Source: Pseudomonas frederiksbergensis (GTDB lineage Bacteria > Pseudomonadota > Gammaproteobacteria > Pseudomonadales > Pseudomonadaceae). Taken from it: 64,000 bases of DNA. Each line of letters opens with the position of its first letter. The first letter of the stretch is position 1. This document shows, piece after piece, positions 44,821 through 54,515 of the stretch. The notes under the pieces are model-generated. The model did no database searches. It worked only from the letters and a program-made list of their open reading frames with translations, and was not told the DNA's origin. The stretch lies in assembly GCF_001952935.1 (NCBI RefSeq), contig NZ_CP018319.1:5104001-5168000 (forward strand), given 5' to 3'. Both the position numbers and the translations under genes were made by a program.

Positions 44821-45408
44821 GTGAGAGTGACCAAGGCCCAGGCGCAGGCCAATCGAGAGCACATTGTCGAGACAGCCTCTGAGCTGTTCCGTGAGCGTGG
44901 CTTTGACGGCGTCGGTGTGTCGGATCTCATGGCGGCTGCCGGTTTCACCCATGGAGGTTTCTACAAGCATTTCGGTTCGAAGGCCGACCTGATGGCCGAA
45001 GCCTCTGCTTGCAGTCTTGCCAAGTCGCTGACAGGTGCCCAAGCGCTCGACGTTCCCGGCTTCATCGGCGTCTATGTGACGAGGGAACATCGGGACGGAC
45101 GTGGCAGCGGTTGCACCATGGCCGCGTTGTGCGGCGACGCGGCGCGTCAATCGGATGATTTGAAAGCGACGTTTGCCGAAGGGATCGAACACACTCTCCA
45201 AACGCTGGGGGAAAAATATCCGACGGGGCCGGACTCCGCGGCGGGTGAGGGAAGAAAGAAAATGATTGACCTGCTGTCACGTGCTGTCGGCGCGATTATT
45301 TTGTCGCGTGCCTGCCCGGATGATTCCGCGCTGGCGGATGAGATCCTTGAGGTGTGCCGCGCTGAAATGTTTGCTTCGTTGCCGAACGATGATGTGGAAG
45401 CGGTTTAG
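44821..45408 (+). CDS. TetR-family repressor of the OYE operon
   Basis: 195 residues from GTG 44821: GAGG lies 9 bp upstream, whereas the in-frame TTG at 44815 leaves only 3 bp. Helix-turn-helix region VGVSDLMAAAGFTHGGFYKHF. The DNA-binding part matches the group of TetR proteins that often carry a redox-active Cys; here Cys residues occur in SGCTMAALCG, which could sense electrophiles. Divergent from the OYE-SDR-hydrolase operon across the palindrome at 44735-44760. Confidence 0.88.
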   Translation: MRVTKAQAQANREHIVETASELFRERGFDGVGVSDLMAAAGFTHGGFYKHFGSKADLMAEASACSLAKSLTGAQALDVPGFIGVYVTREHRDGRGSGCTMAALCGDAARQSDDLKATFAEGIEHTLQTLGEKYPTGPDSAAGEGRKKMIDLLSRAVGAIILSRACPDDSALADEILEVCRAEMFASLPNDDVEAV

Positions 45409-45548
45409 AAGGGCGGCTCATTCAAAGCGTAGTTTTCGGATGAAGTTCAATTTTATGCTTGGACCAGAAAGTCAATTTTGGGTCGAAAGCTGCGGCTCAC
45501 GAGTGACGGCTTTTGGACGACAGTTGCCGGTCGAGAAGGACTGCAATC

Positions 45549-45568
45549 GACCCAGGCTGTGTGAAAAC
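45549..45568 (+). repeat. Second solitary IS-end-like sequence
   Basis: GACCCAGGCTGTGTGAAAAC, near-identical to 3311-3330 and matching the right terminal repeat of the IS at 46139-47788 over 17 bases. It lies 570 bp left of that element and in the same orientation as its left end. Confidence 0.5.
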
Positions 45569-45646
45569 ATTGCCGATGAATCAATAGCATTAGACAAACA
45601 ACCTCAGGTCTTTCACATTCCATCTAAAGCGGGTCAGGAAAAAGAC

Positions 45647-46015
45647 ATGCCTTCACGTTTGGCATCCAGCTACCCAGATATTCAACATGCATTGGACGCG
45701 ATCATTCCAAGCAAAAAATTGGACGTGGCTACTCGTATTGTCCTATGGGCGGCGAGTGACGCTGGGCTAGACCCAGCCGAAATTATGGTCACGCTGTCAA
45801 AACTAGATCCAGTGCTGTTCGACAACCTTTGTTCTGAAATGGAGGCGCAGTATTTCAGACTGTTCGAGCGCGGAGATGAGATGCATCTATCGTTTTTCTG
45901 CAAGGCTCGAGCCTACAGCGCCAGCGCTTGGTTGGCTCGTGAGGCACCCTACGAAGCAATTTACGAGTCAATCTTTGCCACAGAGAAACCCCTTGTGATT
46001 GCTGATTTTTTGTAG
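45647..46015 (+). CDS. Hypothetical protein, 122 residues
   Basis: Not recognised. ATG 45647 has AGGA 8 bp upstream. Composition is normal for a small soluble helical protein: SYPDIQHALDAIIPSKKLDV, an internal hydrophobic helix, and an acidic C terminus. The frame stays open upstream to 45266, but that part runs through the tetR gene and the IS-end-like repeat and is not protein-like. It lies between the tetR gene and the insertion sequence. Confidence 0.5.
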   Translation: MPSRLASSYPDIQHALDAIIPSKKLDVATRIVLWAASDAGLDPAEIMVTLSKLDPVLFDNLCSEMEAQYFRLFERGDEMHLSFFCKARAYSASAWLAREAPYEAIYESIFATEKPLVIADFL

Positions 46016-46138
46016 GTAAAAGAACCTCCCGAACAACATTACTTAGCTCTGAGACCGCAACTTTCGGGGCTTTGAAGCCTACTATTGGGTGGGGCCGCTG
46101 AGTTTCAGCTGTAGCCTGATGACTCGCCCATCGACCTT

Positions 46139-47788
46139 GGCTGTGTGAAGCGCTAATGATTGTCTAACCTTCTGATCGTTGAGATCGTATCGGGGGCGAT
46201 CATGAAGCGATTTATTGAAGGTGAGGCTCGCACGCAAGTGACGCTGCTGCCAGAGTGTCTGGACGATTACGTAGCCGAAGAAAATCCAGTGCGCGTTGTC
46301 GATGTTTTCGTCGATGAACTCGACCTGGGCGCACTTGGTTTTGAGGGCGTCGATCCTGCCGCAACTGGTCGTCCGGCCTATCACCCAGCGGTGTTGCTGA
46401 AGATCTATATCTACGGCTATCTCAATCGGATTCAATCCAGCCGCCGACTTGAGCGAGAGACCGAGCGCAACGTCGAGTTGATGTGGCTAACGGGGCGTTT
46501 GGCTCCGGACTTCAAAACCATTGCCGACTTTCGCAAAGACAACGGCAAAGCCATTCGCAGCGTATGCCGCCAGTTCGTAGTTCTTTGTCGCAACCTCAAT
46601 CTCTTCTCCCAATCGATCATCGCCATCGACGGCAGCAAATTCAAAGCCGTCAATAATCGCGACCGCAACTTCACTCAGGGCAAGGTGAAGGCACGCATGC
46701 AGCAGATCGAGCAGAGCATTGATCGATATCTGGCGGCGATGGATTCGGCGGATCGGGCAACGCCCGAAGTGGCCGAGGCCAAAGCAGAGCGGCTTAAAGA
46801 AAAGATAGAAACACTGAAAAAGCAGATGCAGAAACTCAAGGACATCGAGGCGCAGCTCCACGAAAGTCCAGACCAGCAGATCTCCCTCACAGACCCAGAT
46901 GCACGCTCAATGGCTACGAGCGGCCGAGGCACCGGAACGGTTGGCTACAACGTACAAACAGCTGTCGACGACAAACACCATCTGATCGTTGCCCATGAGG
47001 TGACCAACGTTGGTAATGATCGTGGGCAACTGAGCAATATGGCGAACCAAGCGCGTGAAGAAATCGAGGCTGAATCGCTAACGGTGGTGGCCGACCGAGG
47101 CTATTACAAAGGTCTGGAAATCCTTGCTTGCGAGCAAGCCGGCATCATTACCTTCGTACCGAAACCCCTCACATCTGGCAGCAAAGCCGAAGGCCGATTT
47201 GGTAAGCAGGACTTCATCTATCTTACGGCGTCGGACGAGTATCGATGCCCTGCGGGGCAGTTACTAACCAGGCGGCATTCGTCGATGGAAGACGGCATGT
47301 TATTGCATTGTTACTACTTCTCGGGCTGCCAGTCCTGCTCAATGCAAAAGCAATGTACGACGGGTAAGGAGCGCCGTGTGAAGCGTTGGGAACATGAGGC
47401 TGTAGTCGACGCGATACAGGTTCGGCTAGAACATGATCCAGCGATGATGAGGGTTCGTCGACAGACTGTTGAACATCCTTTCGGAACGCTCAAGTACTGG
47501 ATGGGAAGTACCCACTTCCTGACCAAAACCCTGCCGAGGGTGAGCACTGAGATGAGCCTTCATGTGCTCGCCTACAACCTCAAACGAATGATGAGCATCT
47601 TCGGCATCGCAGGACTGATTGAGGCGATCAGGGCGTGAACCCAGCCGTTTGGGCCGCTGACGCGGCCCAAACGGCATTACGAACGTCTATGTCACTGACT
47701 AAGCTAATTCGCGCTTCCGCCCGCTGATTCCATAGGCAACCCTCGCGACTCTCAGTTTTCGAGGTATTTAGCGCGTTTTCACACAGCC
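46139..47788 (+). mobile_element. IS1182-family insertion sequence
   Basis: Terminal inverted repeats start GGCTGTGTGAA at both ends (46139 inward and 47788 inward); the inner parts agree as GCGCTAA with a small offset. Length about 1.65 kb with one transposase gene, as usual for the family. No clear target duplication was seen. Its right end supplies the stop codon of the truncated IclR-derived frame. Confidence 0.85.
46202..47638 (+). CDS. IS1182-family transposase
   Basis: 478 residues from ATG 46202, full length, no frameshift. DDE-type catalytic context: IIAIDGSKFKAVNNRDRN (first Asp), ESLTVVADRGYYKG (second Asp), and RQTVEHPFGTLKYWMG (Glu). A coiled-coil-like insert (about 160-215) and a Cys cluster (CQSCSMQKQC) follow family pattern. 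The element is probably still active or recently so. Confidence 0.93.
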   Translation: MKRFIEGEARTQVTLLPECLDDYVAEENPVRVVDVFVDELDLGALGFEGVDPAATGRPAYHPAVLLKIYIYGYLNRIQSSRRLERETERNVELMWLTGRLAPDFKTIADFRKDNGKAIRSVCRQFVVLCRNLNLFSQSIIAIDGSKFKAVNNRDRNFTQGKVKARMQQIEQSIDRYLAAMDSADRATPEVAEAKAERLKEKIETLKKQMQKLKDIEAQLHESPDQQISLTDPDARSMATSGRGTGTVGYNVQTAVDDKHHLIVAHEVTNVGNDRGQLSNMANQAREEIEAESLTVVADRGYYKGLEILACEQAGIITFVPKPLTSGSKAEGRFGKQDFIYLTASDEYRCPAGQLLTRRHSSMEDGMLLHCYYFSGCQSCSMQKQCTTGKERRVKRWEHEAVVDAIQVRLEHDPAMMRVRRQTVEHPFGTLKYWMGSTHFLTKTLPRVSTEMSLHVLAYNLKRMMSIFGIAGLIEAIRA

Positions 47789-48128
47789 TGGACCCATTGC
47801 AGACATTCAGAAATGTCTACAAAAGCGGTAAATCCCCTGAGTGGGTAGGCAATGCCTCCTTCATTCACTGACGTTTCATTTAAAAAAACCGTCCACTCCC
47901 GGTCCTGATAACTGCCGGTGGTCGATTCCATTTGCCGTGCCAGTGCCTGCAAATGATGCAGCACGTTATTGGTGAGGTCCACGGGGGTACGCCGTGAACG
48001 GTTGGAGGCGAAGCTGATCGCAGCCACCACTTTTCCGCTGCGTTCGCGTAGCGGCACGGCGACAGAAATGGTCCCGGGTTCCATCTCGTCTATGGCCAAT
48101 GCGTAATTGACGTCGCGTATGTGGTCGT
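47779..48128 (-). pseudogene. IclR-family regulator relic cut by the IS
   Basis: The frame reads RDVNYALAIDEMEPGTISVA then VPLRERSGKVVAAISFASNR and VDLTNNVLHHLQALARQM, the C-terminal effector domain of IclR regulators. The N-terminal DNA-binding half is missing, and the frame runs into the IS terminal repeat, ending WVQAV-stop. It follows the permease gene of the aromatic operon and was perhaps its original regulator. Confidence 0.8.
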
Positions 48129-48244
48129 CTTATTGATTTTTAATGAGATTAAATATTTATGGCGTGATTTTTCACAATGAGTAATCAGGTTAACCGAATC
48201 GACCGACAGGTTGCGTTCGGAAAACCAAATGGTGTTCAGGGCCG

Positions 48245-49513
48245 CTAACGCCAGACCGGCAACAGGCCCAAGGAAAACAGTACATGTGAAGCCGCACTGA
48301 TCACGCCGAAAAACAGCACCAGGGCAATCATGGGGTGGCCGCCCCACACGCGATACCGCGGGCTGCCAAAGCGTTTGCGTGATGCGCTGGCCAGCAATGC
48401 CGGGGTAATCACGGCCCAGAGGGTCGCCGCCAGACCGGCGAAACCGATTGCATGGATAAACCCTTCGGGCCACAACAGCCCGCAGAGCATGGGCGGCAGG
48501 AAGGTGGTACCTGCGGTTTTCAGGCGACCTCGCGGGCTGTCGTCAAACTCCAGCACGTCGGCCAGATAATCGAACAGCCCCAGAGTCACGCCAAGAAAGG
48601 AGCAGGCGACGGCGAAGTTGGAAAAAAGGCTGAGGAATACGTCGATTTTCGCGCTGTTGAGCATGGCCCCCAACGCGCTGATCAGTACGTCGATATTACC
48701 GCCACGCTGAGCGATGTCCTTGAACCCGTCCCGGGGAATGTTCCCCATGCTGCACACCATCCAGACGACATAGAGACCCAGCGCGATGAGGGTGCCGCTG
48801 ACCAGGCAGGCCCGGATACGCTGCGGATCTTTGCCGAAGTGTTTCATCAGGCTGGGCACGTTGCCGTGAAAGCCGAAGGACGTCAGGCAGAAGGGCAGGG
48901 TCATCAGCAGGTAAGGGAGGTAGTGGCTGTCCGTGGCGCTGCGATTGAGCAGCGTCGCCGGTTGCACATGATCGAGCAACCCGCCGAAGGTCAGGAAAAA
49001 CGCGATGATCTTTGCACCGAAAATCACCGTGGTCACCCGGCTCACCGCTGCCGTGCTCAGCCACACGATGACCGATACCGTCAGGGTGAAATACAGGCCC
49101 CCGGCCCGCGCCGACAGATTCACGCCCAATGACTGGGCGCTGTGATGAATCACTGAACCACTGGCCGAGATGTAGGCGTAGGTCAGCGTGTACAGGACAA
49201 AGACGATGCTCAAGCCGTTCAACACATTCCAGCGATGACCCAACAGGTCTTTGGTGATCGTTGAAAAACTGGCACCCGGACGATAGTTGAGGTTGGCCTC
49301 AAGAATCATCAACCCGGAATGCAAGGTGCAGAACCAGGCAAACAATAGGACCGCGACGGAGCCATAAAACCACAGGCCGGACATGACGACCGGCAGCGAA
49401 AACATGCCGGCGCCGACAATGGTGCCACCGATCATCATGGCGCCGCCGAGCACCGAGGGCGACCGTTCGAGTGCAACGGGGGGAGCGGAAGAGGACGTAG
49501 AAGTGCTGCGCAT
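48245..49513 (-). CDS. Aromatic amino acid permease (HAAAP family, Mtr/TyrP type)
   Basis: 422 residues with about 11 membrane spans. The first helix carries SVLGGAMMIGGTIVGAGMFS, the hallmark of the hydroxy/aromatic amino acid permease family; FHGNVPSLMKHFG is another conserved site. It would import tryptophan or tyrosine by proton symport. Last intact gene of the operon with the tryptophan-2-monooxygenase-like gene, which points to tryptophan. Confidence 0.87.
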   Translation of the reverse strand: MRSTSTSSSAPPVALERSPSVLGGAMMIGGTIVGAGMFSLPVVMSGLWFYGSVAVLLFAWFCTLHSGLMILEANLNYRPGASFSTITKDLLGHRWNVLNGLSIVFVLYTLTYAYISASGSVIHHSAQSLGVNLSARAGGLYFTLTVSVIVWLSTAAVSRVTTVIFGAKIIAFFLTFGGLLDHVQPATLLNRSATDSHYLPYLLMTLPFCLTSFGFHGNVPSLMKHFGKDPQRIRACLVSGTLIALGLYVVWMVCSMGNIPRDGFKDIAQRGGNIDVLISALGAMLNSAKIDVFLSLFSNFAVACSFLGVTLGLFDYLADVLEFDDSPRGRLKTAGTTFLPPMLCGLLWPEGFIHAIGFAGLAATLWAVITPALLASASRKRFGSPRYRVWGGHPMIALVLFFGVISAASHVLFSLGLLPVWR

Positions 49514-49625
49514 GGCAAGGCCTGCATTTGAATTATTAGAGAACTGTTCTTTCAGTGGGCGAAGAGGTCGGCGTCAGAAAGGATCGGCGCCATTCAGCGT
49601 TGCCGATGATGGCGCCGACAGCGCG

Positions 49626-50963
49626 TCAGCGCATGGCCAGCAAGCGTGACAACTGACGGGCTCTCTCCAGCAGCAGGCTGTCCTGCCCGGGCAACGCGTC
49701 GAACGAAAGGCCGACCGGTAGCGAGAGTTTTTCCGCTACCGGAACGGTGACGCTGGGTGCCGCCAGGTTGCTTGCCGGGTCGGTGTTGCGCACGAACGTC
49801 TCGAAGTTGCTTTCTGCCTCGCACTCCGTGAGTAACGGTGCTGTGCAGCTGACGGTGGGGTACGCAATGACATCCAGTTGATGAGCATTGAACAGACGAC
49901 TGTATTCACGACCCAGCTGCAGTTTGCTCATCAAGGCCTGTACATAGTCCGTGTAGGAAATCGCCGGACTTTCGAGTTGTGCCGTCAGTATTTTCTTGAT
50001 GCCCGGGTCCTGGATCTGCGCCAGGATGCTCAGGAATTGGTCGCCCCAGCCTTCTTTCATCAGGAAGCGCGGGAAGTCGATGAAGAACTCATAAATCGGC
50101 AATGGGAACTGAATGCTCTCATTGATTTCCCCGATCAACAGGTCATCGACCGGAACCAGCTCCACGCCCCGATCTGCCAGTACTTCGATCGCCGCGAAGC
50201 AATCGTGTCGGACTTTTTCGTCGAGGTTGGCCCAGAAGAATTTTTCCGGTATGCCCACCCGTAGCGGTCTGTTGTCGTCCAGCGCAGCGGGGAGGGCCCC
50301 GGTCAAGTGACGGTGGATGAACTGACAGTCTTGCAGTGTGCGGGTCAGTAGCCCCGGCGTGTCCTTGGTCTGGGAAACGGGCACGATGCCGTCGACCGGG
50401 TAGCAACCCGTGGTGGGGCGAAACCCGACGATCCCGCAGAACGCAGCGGGGATGCGCACCGAACCGCCGGTGTCGGTGCCCACGGCGCAGGGCACCAGGC
50501 CGGCGGCGACGGCTGCCGCGCAACCGCCGCTGCTGCCGCCGGCGCTGTAGCGTTCGTCGACCGGGTTGACCACGGCGCCATGGGTTCGGTTGGCTGACGT
50601 CACCCCGAACGAAAGTTCATGCATATTGTTTTTACCAACGGCCCTCGCCCCCAGCACCTTGAAGCGCTCGACAATCCCGGCATTGGACAACGGGTAATAA
50701 GCGGCCAGCCCCGGCGTTCCTGCGGTGGTCGGCATGCCGCTGACATTGATGTTGTCCTTGAAGGAAACGGGAATGCCATACAGGCCCGCCTCCCGATCCG
50801 CGCCGGGGGCGCCCTCGAACGCCGCCGGATCGAACGTGATGAAGCTGTTCAGGTGTTGATGATCAAACTGTTTGTCGCGCAGGGATTGGTGCCAGGTGTC
50901 CAGGCAGTGACTGCCACTGCGAAATCCGCTGACGAGTTCTTCAATTGAATGCTGGCTGTACAT
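49626..50963 (-). CDS. Amidase, indoleacetamide hydrolase-like
   Basis: 445 residues from ATG 50963; the frame is open to a TTG at 51014 that would overlap the upstream gene. Amidase-signature triad: Lys69 (SFKDN), Ser144 (SAGGSSGG) and Ser168 (GTDTGGSVRIP). By position after the IaaM-like gene it should hydrolyse indole-3-acetamide to indole-3-acetic acid, as IaaH does. It is only distantly like the nitrile-pathway amidase at 17011-18525, so the two are not a recent duplication. Confidence 0.82.
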   Translation of the reverse strand: MYSQHSIEELVSGFRSGSHCLDTWHQSLRDKQFDHQHLNSFITFDPAAFEGAPGADREAGLYGIPVSFKDNINVSGMPTTAGTPGLAAYYPLSNAGIVERFKVLGARAVGKNNMHELSFGVTSANRTHGAVVNPVDERYSAGGSSGGCAAAVAAGLVPCAVGTDTGGSVRIPAAFCGIVGFRPTTGCYPVDGIVPVSQTKDTPGLLTRTLQDCQFIHRHLTGALPAALDDNRPLRVGIPEKFFWANLDEKVRHDCFAAIEVLADRGVELVPVDDLLIGEINESIQFPLPIYEFFIDFPRFLMKEGWGDQFLSILAQIQDPGIKKILTAQLESPAISYTDYVQALMSKLQLGREYSRLFNAHQLDVIAYPTVSCTAPLLTECEAESNFETFVRNTDPASNLAAPSVTVPVAEKLSLPVGLSFDALPGQDSLLLERARQLSRLLAMR

Positions 50964-51007
50964 AAAACGGGTCTCGGCTATGGGGATGGAGGCTTGCGAT
51001 GAAGGCG

Positions 51008-52717
51008 TCAGCAATAGCGGTATTGAGCGTGCAGCCCGTCCAGCGGATTGTCGGCAATCAAGTCGCCACCTAGACTACTGATCACCGCACAGGCACCGTT
51101 GAGCGCTGTTTGAATGGCGCCTTCCGCCCAGCCACCGGTGAAAGAGCAGCCGCACCCGGCGAGGTACAACCCCGTGTCCTGTTGTGGGTCGAGGGCTGTT
51201 TTGAATTGGTAGAACAAGCGCTCCGAGTAAATATCGTCACCCGGAAAGTTGAGTTTGAAGGCACCCAGCGAATGCTTGTCGGTCAGCCAGTCATACTCCA
51301 GGACGTAGCGCTGGTAGTTACCATCGAGCGGTAGCAGGTGGCTGGCAAACTCTGGAGCGCTCATGGCCAGTTCATCGACAAGACGCAGGCAGCGCTGAAC
51401 TTTGTCGGTCATTGAAACCATCTTGTGGGAGTCGTCTTCCCAGGTGTAGCTGATCAAAACCACGCCCCAGGACTCAGGATCCTGAGGCGCGTAATCGAGG
51501 CAGTACACGCCCTTCACCAGGGTGTCTGTCTGGATGTTCTGTGGCAGGCCGTGTTTCAACCAGAACTTGTCTTTGGTCAGGATGAACAGCTTGGACGAAC
51601 CGACCATATGGGTCTCGTTGATCGCCCGCGCCACATCACGATTCACGAAGGCCTGGTTCTGCGTGAGCTTCATGTTCACCTGCAGCGCCCGGGTGGTGGT
51701 CGTGGTAATTACCCGGTCGCAGGCATAGGTTTCGCCATTGCTGCCGGCCAGCAGGATTTCACCGTTATCGCCCTTGTTGATGGACTCGATGCGGGTGCGA
51801 CAGATTCGGTCGCGCAGGGGCATGCCGTTGAATGACGTATCGGCAATCAACTCCGACAGCGACGAGATGCCCATCGGCACCAGCCGTTGATTGACTTCGA
51901 GGCCATTGACCACCAGCCGCAGAATTTCGGTAAAGGAGGCGCGGTAGACCGATTGGAAACCGCCCGAGCCAATCCCCAGCGACCCGAATAGATGGAAGTC
52001 TTCGGGTTTGCGCCACTGTTGTCCGCCGGGCGGGTTACTGCCGGTGAAAATCCGCACCATGGCCGAATAGAACGAGCTGTCGCCGAAGCAATCCAGATAG
52101 CGCTGCCATTCCGGCTGCACTTCCGCGTAATTGTGTTGTTTGAGTAACTCGGTCAGTAACAACGGTGGCGCCAGGCAGGTGCCGTCATCGAAGGTTACGC
52201 CTTCTTTCAAAAACGCATTCCAGCCCCGATGGACCGTGCTGAAAATCGCTGGTGGCGGCTGCATGGCCGCCCAGTGATGAGTCTCGCCGCGGTAGTGAAT
52301 TTCAGTGTCCACGACACCGGGGTCGGGAAATGCTTCAGTGGTTTCGATACCGAAGCGGTTCAGGTAGTGAAACAACCCGACCTCGCTGGGAGGAAAGCGC
52401 ATTGCGCCCATTTCGGCGATGAATTGCGGGTGGTCGTCGTCAAAGCGCTGGGTCAGCAAGCGCCCGCCCAAGTGTTCCTCGGCGGCCTCGAACAGCGTGA
52501 CCCGACGGGCGCCTGCACGTAGCAGTTCGTAGGCGGCGACCAGCCCGGTCAGCCCGGCACCGACAATGCCGATGTGTCTGTTGGCCGTTTCGGGTGGCAA
52601 GTAACCGATCGCATCGACGGCATTGCGCAAAAACTGGCCGTAGTCGTACAACAAGTCAACATACGGAAAGGAACAGGGAAATGTGGCTTCGTCGAAGCCG
52701 GTACTCATAACGTTCAC
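51008..52717 (-). CDS. iaaM: Tryptophan 2-monooxygenase-like flavoenzyme
   Basis: 569 residues; P. savastanoi IaaM is about 557. It would convert tryptophan to indole-3-acetamide. FAD-binding GIVGAGLTGLVAAYELLRAG (50-69) and EMGAMRFPPSEVGLFHYLNR are followed by VDTEIHYRG, GSGGFQSVYRASFTEILRLV, HMVGSSKLFILTKDKFWL, VLISYTWEDDSHKM and the flavin C-terminal AGCGCSFTGGWAEGAIQTA, all as recalled from IaaM. The GTG start at 52717 has GAGAA 6 bp upstream. Phenylalanine 2-monooxygenase activity is the main alternative. Confidence 0.87.
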   Translation of the reverse strand: MNVMSTGFDEATFPCSFPYVDLLYDYGQFLRNAVDAIGYLPPETANRHIGIVGAGLTGLVAAYELLRAGARRVTLFEAAEEHLGGRLLTQRFDDDHPQFIAEMGAMRFPPSEVGLFHYLNRFGIETTEAFPDPGVVDTEIHYRGETHHWAAMQPPPAIFSTVHRGWNAFLKEGVTFDDGTCLAPPLLLTELLKQHNYAEVQPEWQRYLDCFGDSSFYSAMVRIFTGSNPPGGQQWRKPEDFHLFGSLGIGSGGFQSVYRASFTEILRLVVNGLEVNQRLVPMGISSLSELIADTSFNGMPLRDRICRTRIESINKGDNGEILLAGSNGETYACDRVITTTTTRALQVNMKLTQNQAFVNRDVARAINETHMVGSSKLFILTKDKFWLKHGLPQNIQTDTLVKGVYCLDYAPQDPESWGVVLISYTWEDDSHKMVSMTDKVQRCLRLVDELAMSAPEFASHLLPLDGNYQRYVLEYDWLTDKHSLGAFKLNFPGDDIYSERLFYQFKTALDPQQDTGLYLAGCGCSFTGGWAEGAIQTALNGACAVISSLGGDLIADNPLDGLHAQYRYC

Positions 52718-52734
52718 GTGTGATTCTCGATAAA

Positions 52735-53220
52735 TCAGATGATTAACTGCAGGCTTTCAATCGCTCGGGAGGGATTGAGCAGAAGTACTTTTTTGCCTTT
52801 GATTTTCCAGATGCCTTCGACGTTAATCAGTTGATGCTCGACGGTGACCGGGAAATGCCATTCGCTGTCACCGCGGGCTTCGCAATAGAGCATGTTGGTG
52901 CTACTCGATGCGCTGAGATCATCGTCTTCCAGGTGGATCAACGAACACTGGGCGATATGCAAACCGCGACTCTTGGGCTGTTGCGAGTAGTTGCGCGCGT
53001 TGGTCAAGCGGTTGATGCGCAACGTGGTCAGAAACCGGTCTTCATACAGCAGCGAGGACTCATGGAGGGGGCTGGTCTGTTCTCGCCTCACCGGTATCCA
53101 GTAGGTGTATTCGGGAGTCAGCAGTTGTTGCCAGGCACTGAAGTCTTGCTGGTCCAGCAGCTGGATTTCGCTGGCAATCAACTGTTCGATCGCGTGTTTA
53201 TTGTTCTGGTGGAGTTGCAT
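52735..53220 (-). CDS. Aromatic-ring-hydroxylating dioxygenase, small (beta) subunit
   Basis: 161 residues of the NTF2-like ring-hydroxylating beta family. ISEIQLLDQQDFSAWQQLLT-like start and YTYWIPVRREQ, then YEDRFLTTLRINRLTNARNY, with a C-terminal sheet. It overlaps the alpha gene by 23 bp, so the subunits are coupled. It has structural rather than catalytic function. Confidence 0.88.
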   Translation of the reverse strand: MQLHQNNKHAIEQLIASEIQLLDQQDFSAWQQLLTPEYTYWIPVRREQTSPLHESSLLYEDRFLTTLRINRLTNARNYSQQPKSRGLHIAQCSLIHLEDDDLSASSSTNMLYCEARGDSEWHFPVTVEHQLINVEGIWKIKGKKVLLLNPSRAIESLQLII

Positions 53221-54502
53221 GGTTTTCCCGCATCAAGTGCTGCCAGCTGTTGTAAAAGTTGCGCATCGCCATTTCGCTGGTGCCCGAAACCACCTGGGTC
53301 CGCTCATAGGATTCGTTCGATTCAAAGAGTCGTGCCACGTTGACCCACTCGTTGGCGTGACTGCGCAATCCCTCCGTCGCCCGCTCGTACATTTCCACAT
53401 CGTCGTGGGCCACCATCGAGCAGGGGGAATTGATCAGGTTGTTGTACTGGACGGTTCTTTCCAGCAACTGGATGGGGGCACCCAGCAACTCGAAGATCCA
53501 TGACTCGACCACCGTCTCCTGGGCGCTGATCGGCTTGATCACCCGCAACGTCTGGATCGGTCCCTTGACCATCAGGTTCGGGAAATAGACGGTGTTGTGT
53601 CGGGTGTCTTCGAGAATCTCGGTGGCCTGGCGTTCGCCATAGCTATGGACCATCAAGTCCCAATACCCCGGAATGTCGGCATAGGCTTTATGGATCGAGT
53701 TGCTGACACCGGTATGCCCATGGCCGTTGGGCCAGGTGCGAATGCCCATGTTGGCGAAAAACTCGTAGGACGCCATGAACGGCGAGAACAGCTCGACCAC
53801 CATGGGCGAAGGGCTGGTCTGGTCGCTGGTTTCCTTCCACAAGCGAATCGCTTCGCCCGCCGAGGACTCGTGGGCAATCATCGGGTGACAGGTGTCGGTC
53901 TGGTTATCGACGACCATTTTCCAGTTGCAGCGATGTCGGTGCAGGAGCGGCTGGCCAACGATGCGAAGCTGACCCAGGGGTGAGCGCAGCACCATGTTGT
54001 CCAGTGTCGATAATGACTCGCCGAAAAACGTGTTGAAGTCGATGCCTTCCGCCTGGAGGCGGACAAACACAAAACCGCGATAATTCTCCACCGCCGCGAC
54101 GGCTTGCATGCCTCTGTGGGCAGAGCACGTGCTGAGGTCGCAATCGTCGTATTCCTTCTTCACCGGAATACTCAACAGTTCGCCATCGGTCTTGAATGTC
54201 CACGCATGGTAAGGGCAGCGGATGAACCGGCCGACGTTACCGCGAGGCTCGGCCAACACTTTTACGCCTTTGTGCGGGCAGCGGTTATGCAGGACAACAA
54301 TCTCGCCATTTTTTTGCCGGACCATTGCCAAGGGTTGTTGGGCAATGTCGGTGGTGAAAAAGTCACCAGGCTGCGGGATCAGACTGTCGTGCCCCACATA
54401 GCACCAACTGGCGGCGAAGACGCTGTGTTGTTCTTGTTCAAAGAGCTGTTGATGAAGGAAGAGCGATTTGTGCACTTCTCTGCCGTTGAAGTAATTGTCC
54501 AA
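53198..54502 (-). CDS. Rieske dioxygenase, large (alpha) subunit
   Basis: 434 residues. Rieske [2Fe-2S] ligands Cys75, His77 (CPHKG), Cys96 and His99 (CPYHAW). The mononuclear iron facial triad is read from DNQTDTCHPMIAH: Asp203, His206, His211. It starts with TTG 54502, supported by GAGG 8 bp upstream. It is nearest to the IacC/anthranilate/salicylate-type oxygenases by memory. The coupled IaaM-IaaH genes suggest an indole or other arylacetic substrate. Confidence 0.88.
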   Translation of the reverse strand: MDNYFNGREVHKSLFLHQQLFEQEQHSVFAASWCYVGHDSLIPQPGDFFTTDIAQQPLAMVRQKNGEIVVLHNRCPHKGVKVLAEPRGNVGRFIRCPYHAWTFKTDGELLSIPVKKEYDDCDLSTCSAHRGMQAVAAVENYRGFVFVRLQAEGIDFNTFFGESLSTLDNMVLRSPLGQLRIVGQPLLHRHRCNWKMVVDNQTDTCHPMIAHESSAGEAIRLWKETSDQTSPSPMVVELFSPFMASYEFFANMGIRTWPNGHGHTGVSNSIHKAYADIPGYWDLMVHSYGERQATEILEDTRHNTVYFPNLMVKGPIQTLRVIKPISAQETVVESWIFELLGAPIQLLERTVQYNNLINSPCSMVAHDDVEMYERATEGLRSHANEWVNVARLFESNESYERTQVVSGTSEMAMRNFYNSWQHLMRENHATPPEQ

Positions 54503-54515
54503 ACGGTTGTCCTCG

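Noticed and set aside
45266..45646. N-terminal extension of the 122-residue hypothetical protein
   Set aside because: It passes out of frame through the end of the TetR gene and the IS-end-like repeat.
17011..50963. The two amidases as a recent duplication
   Set aside because: They share only the signature motifs and differ in length and most of the sequence.
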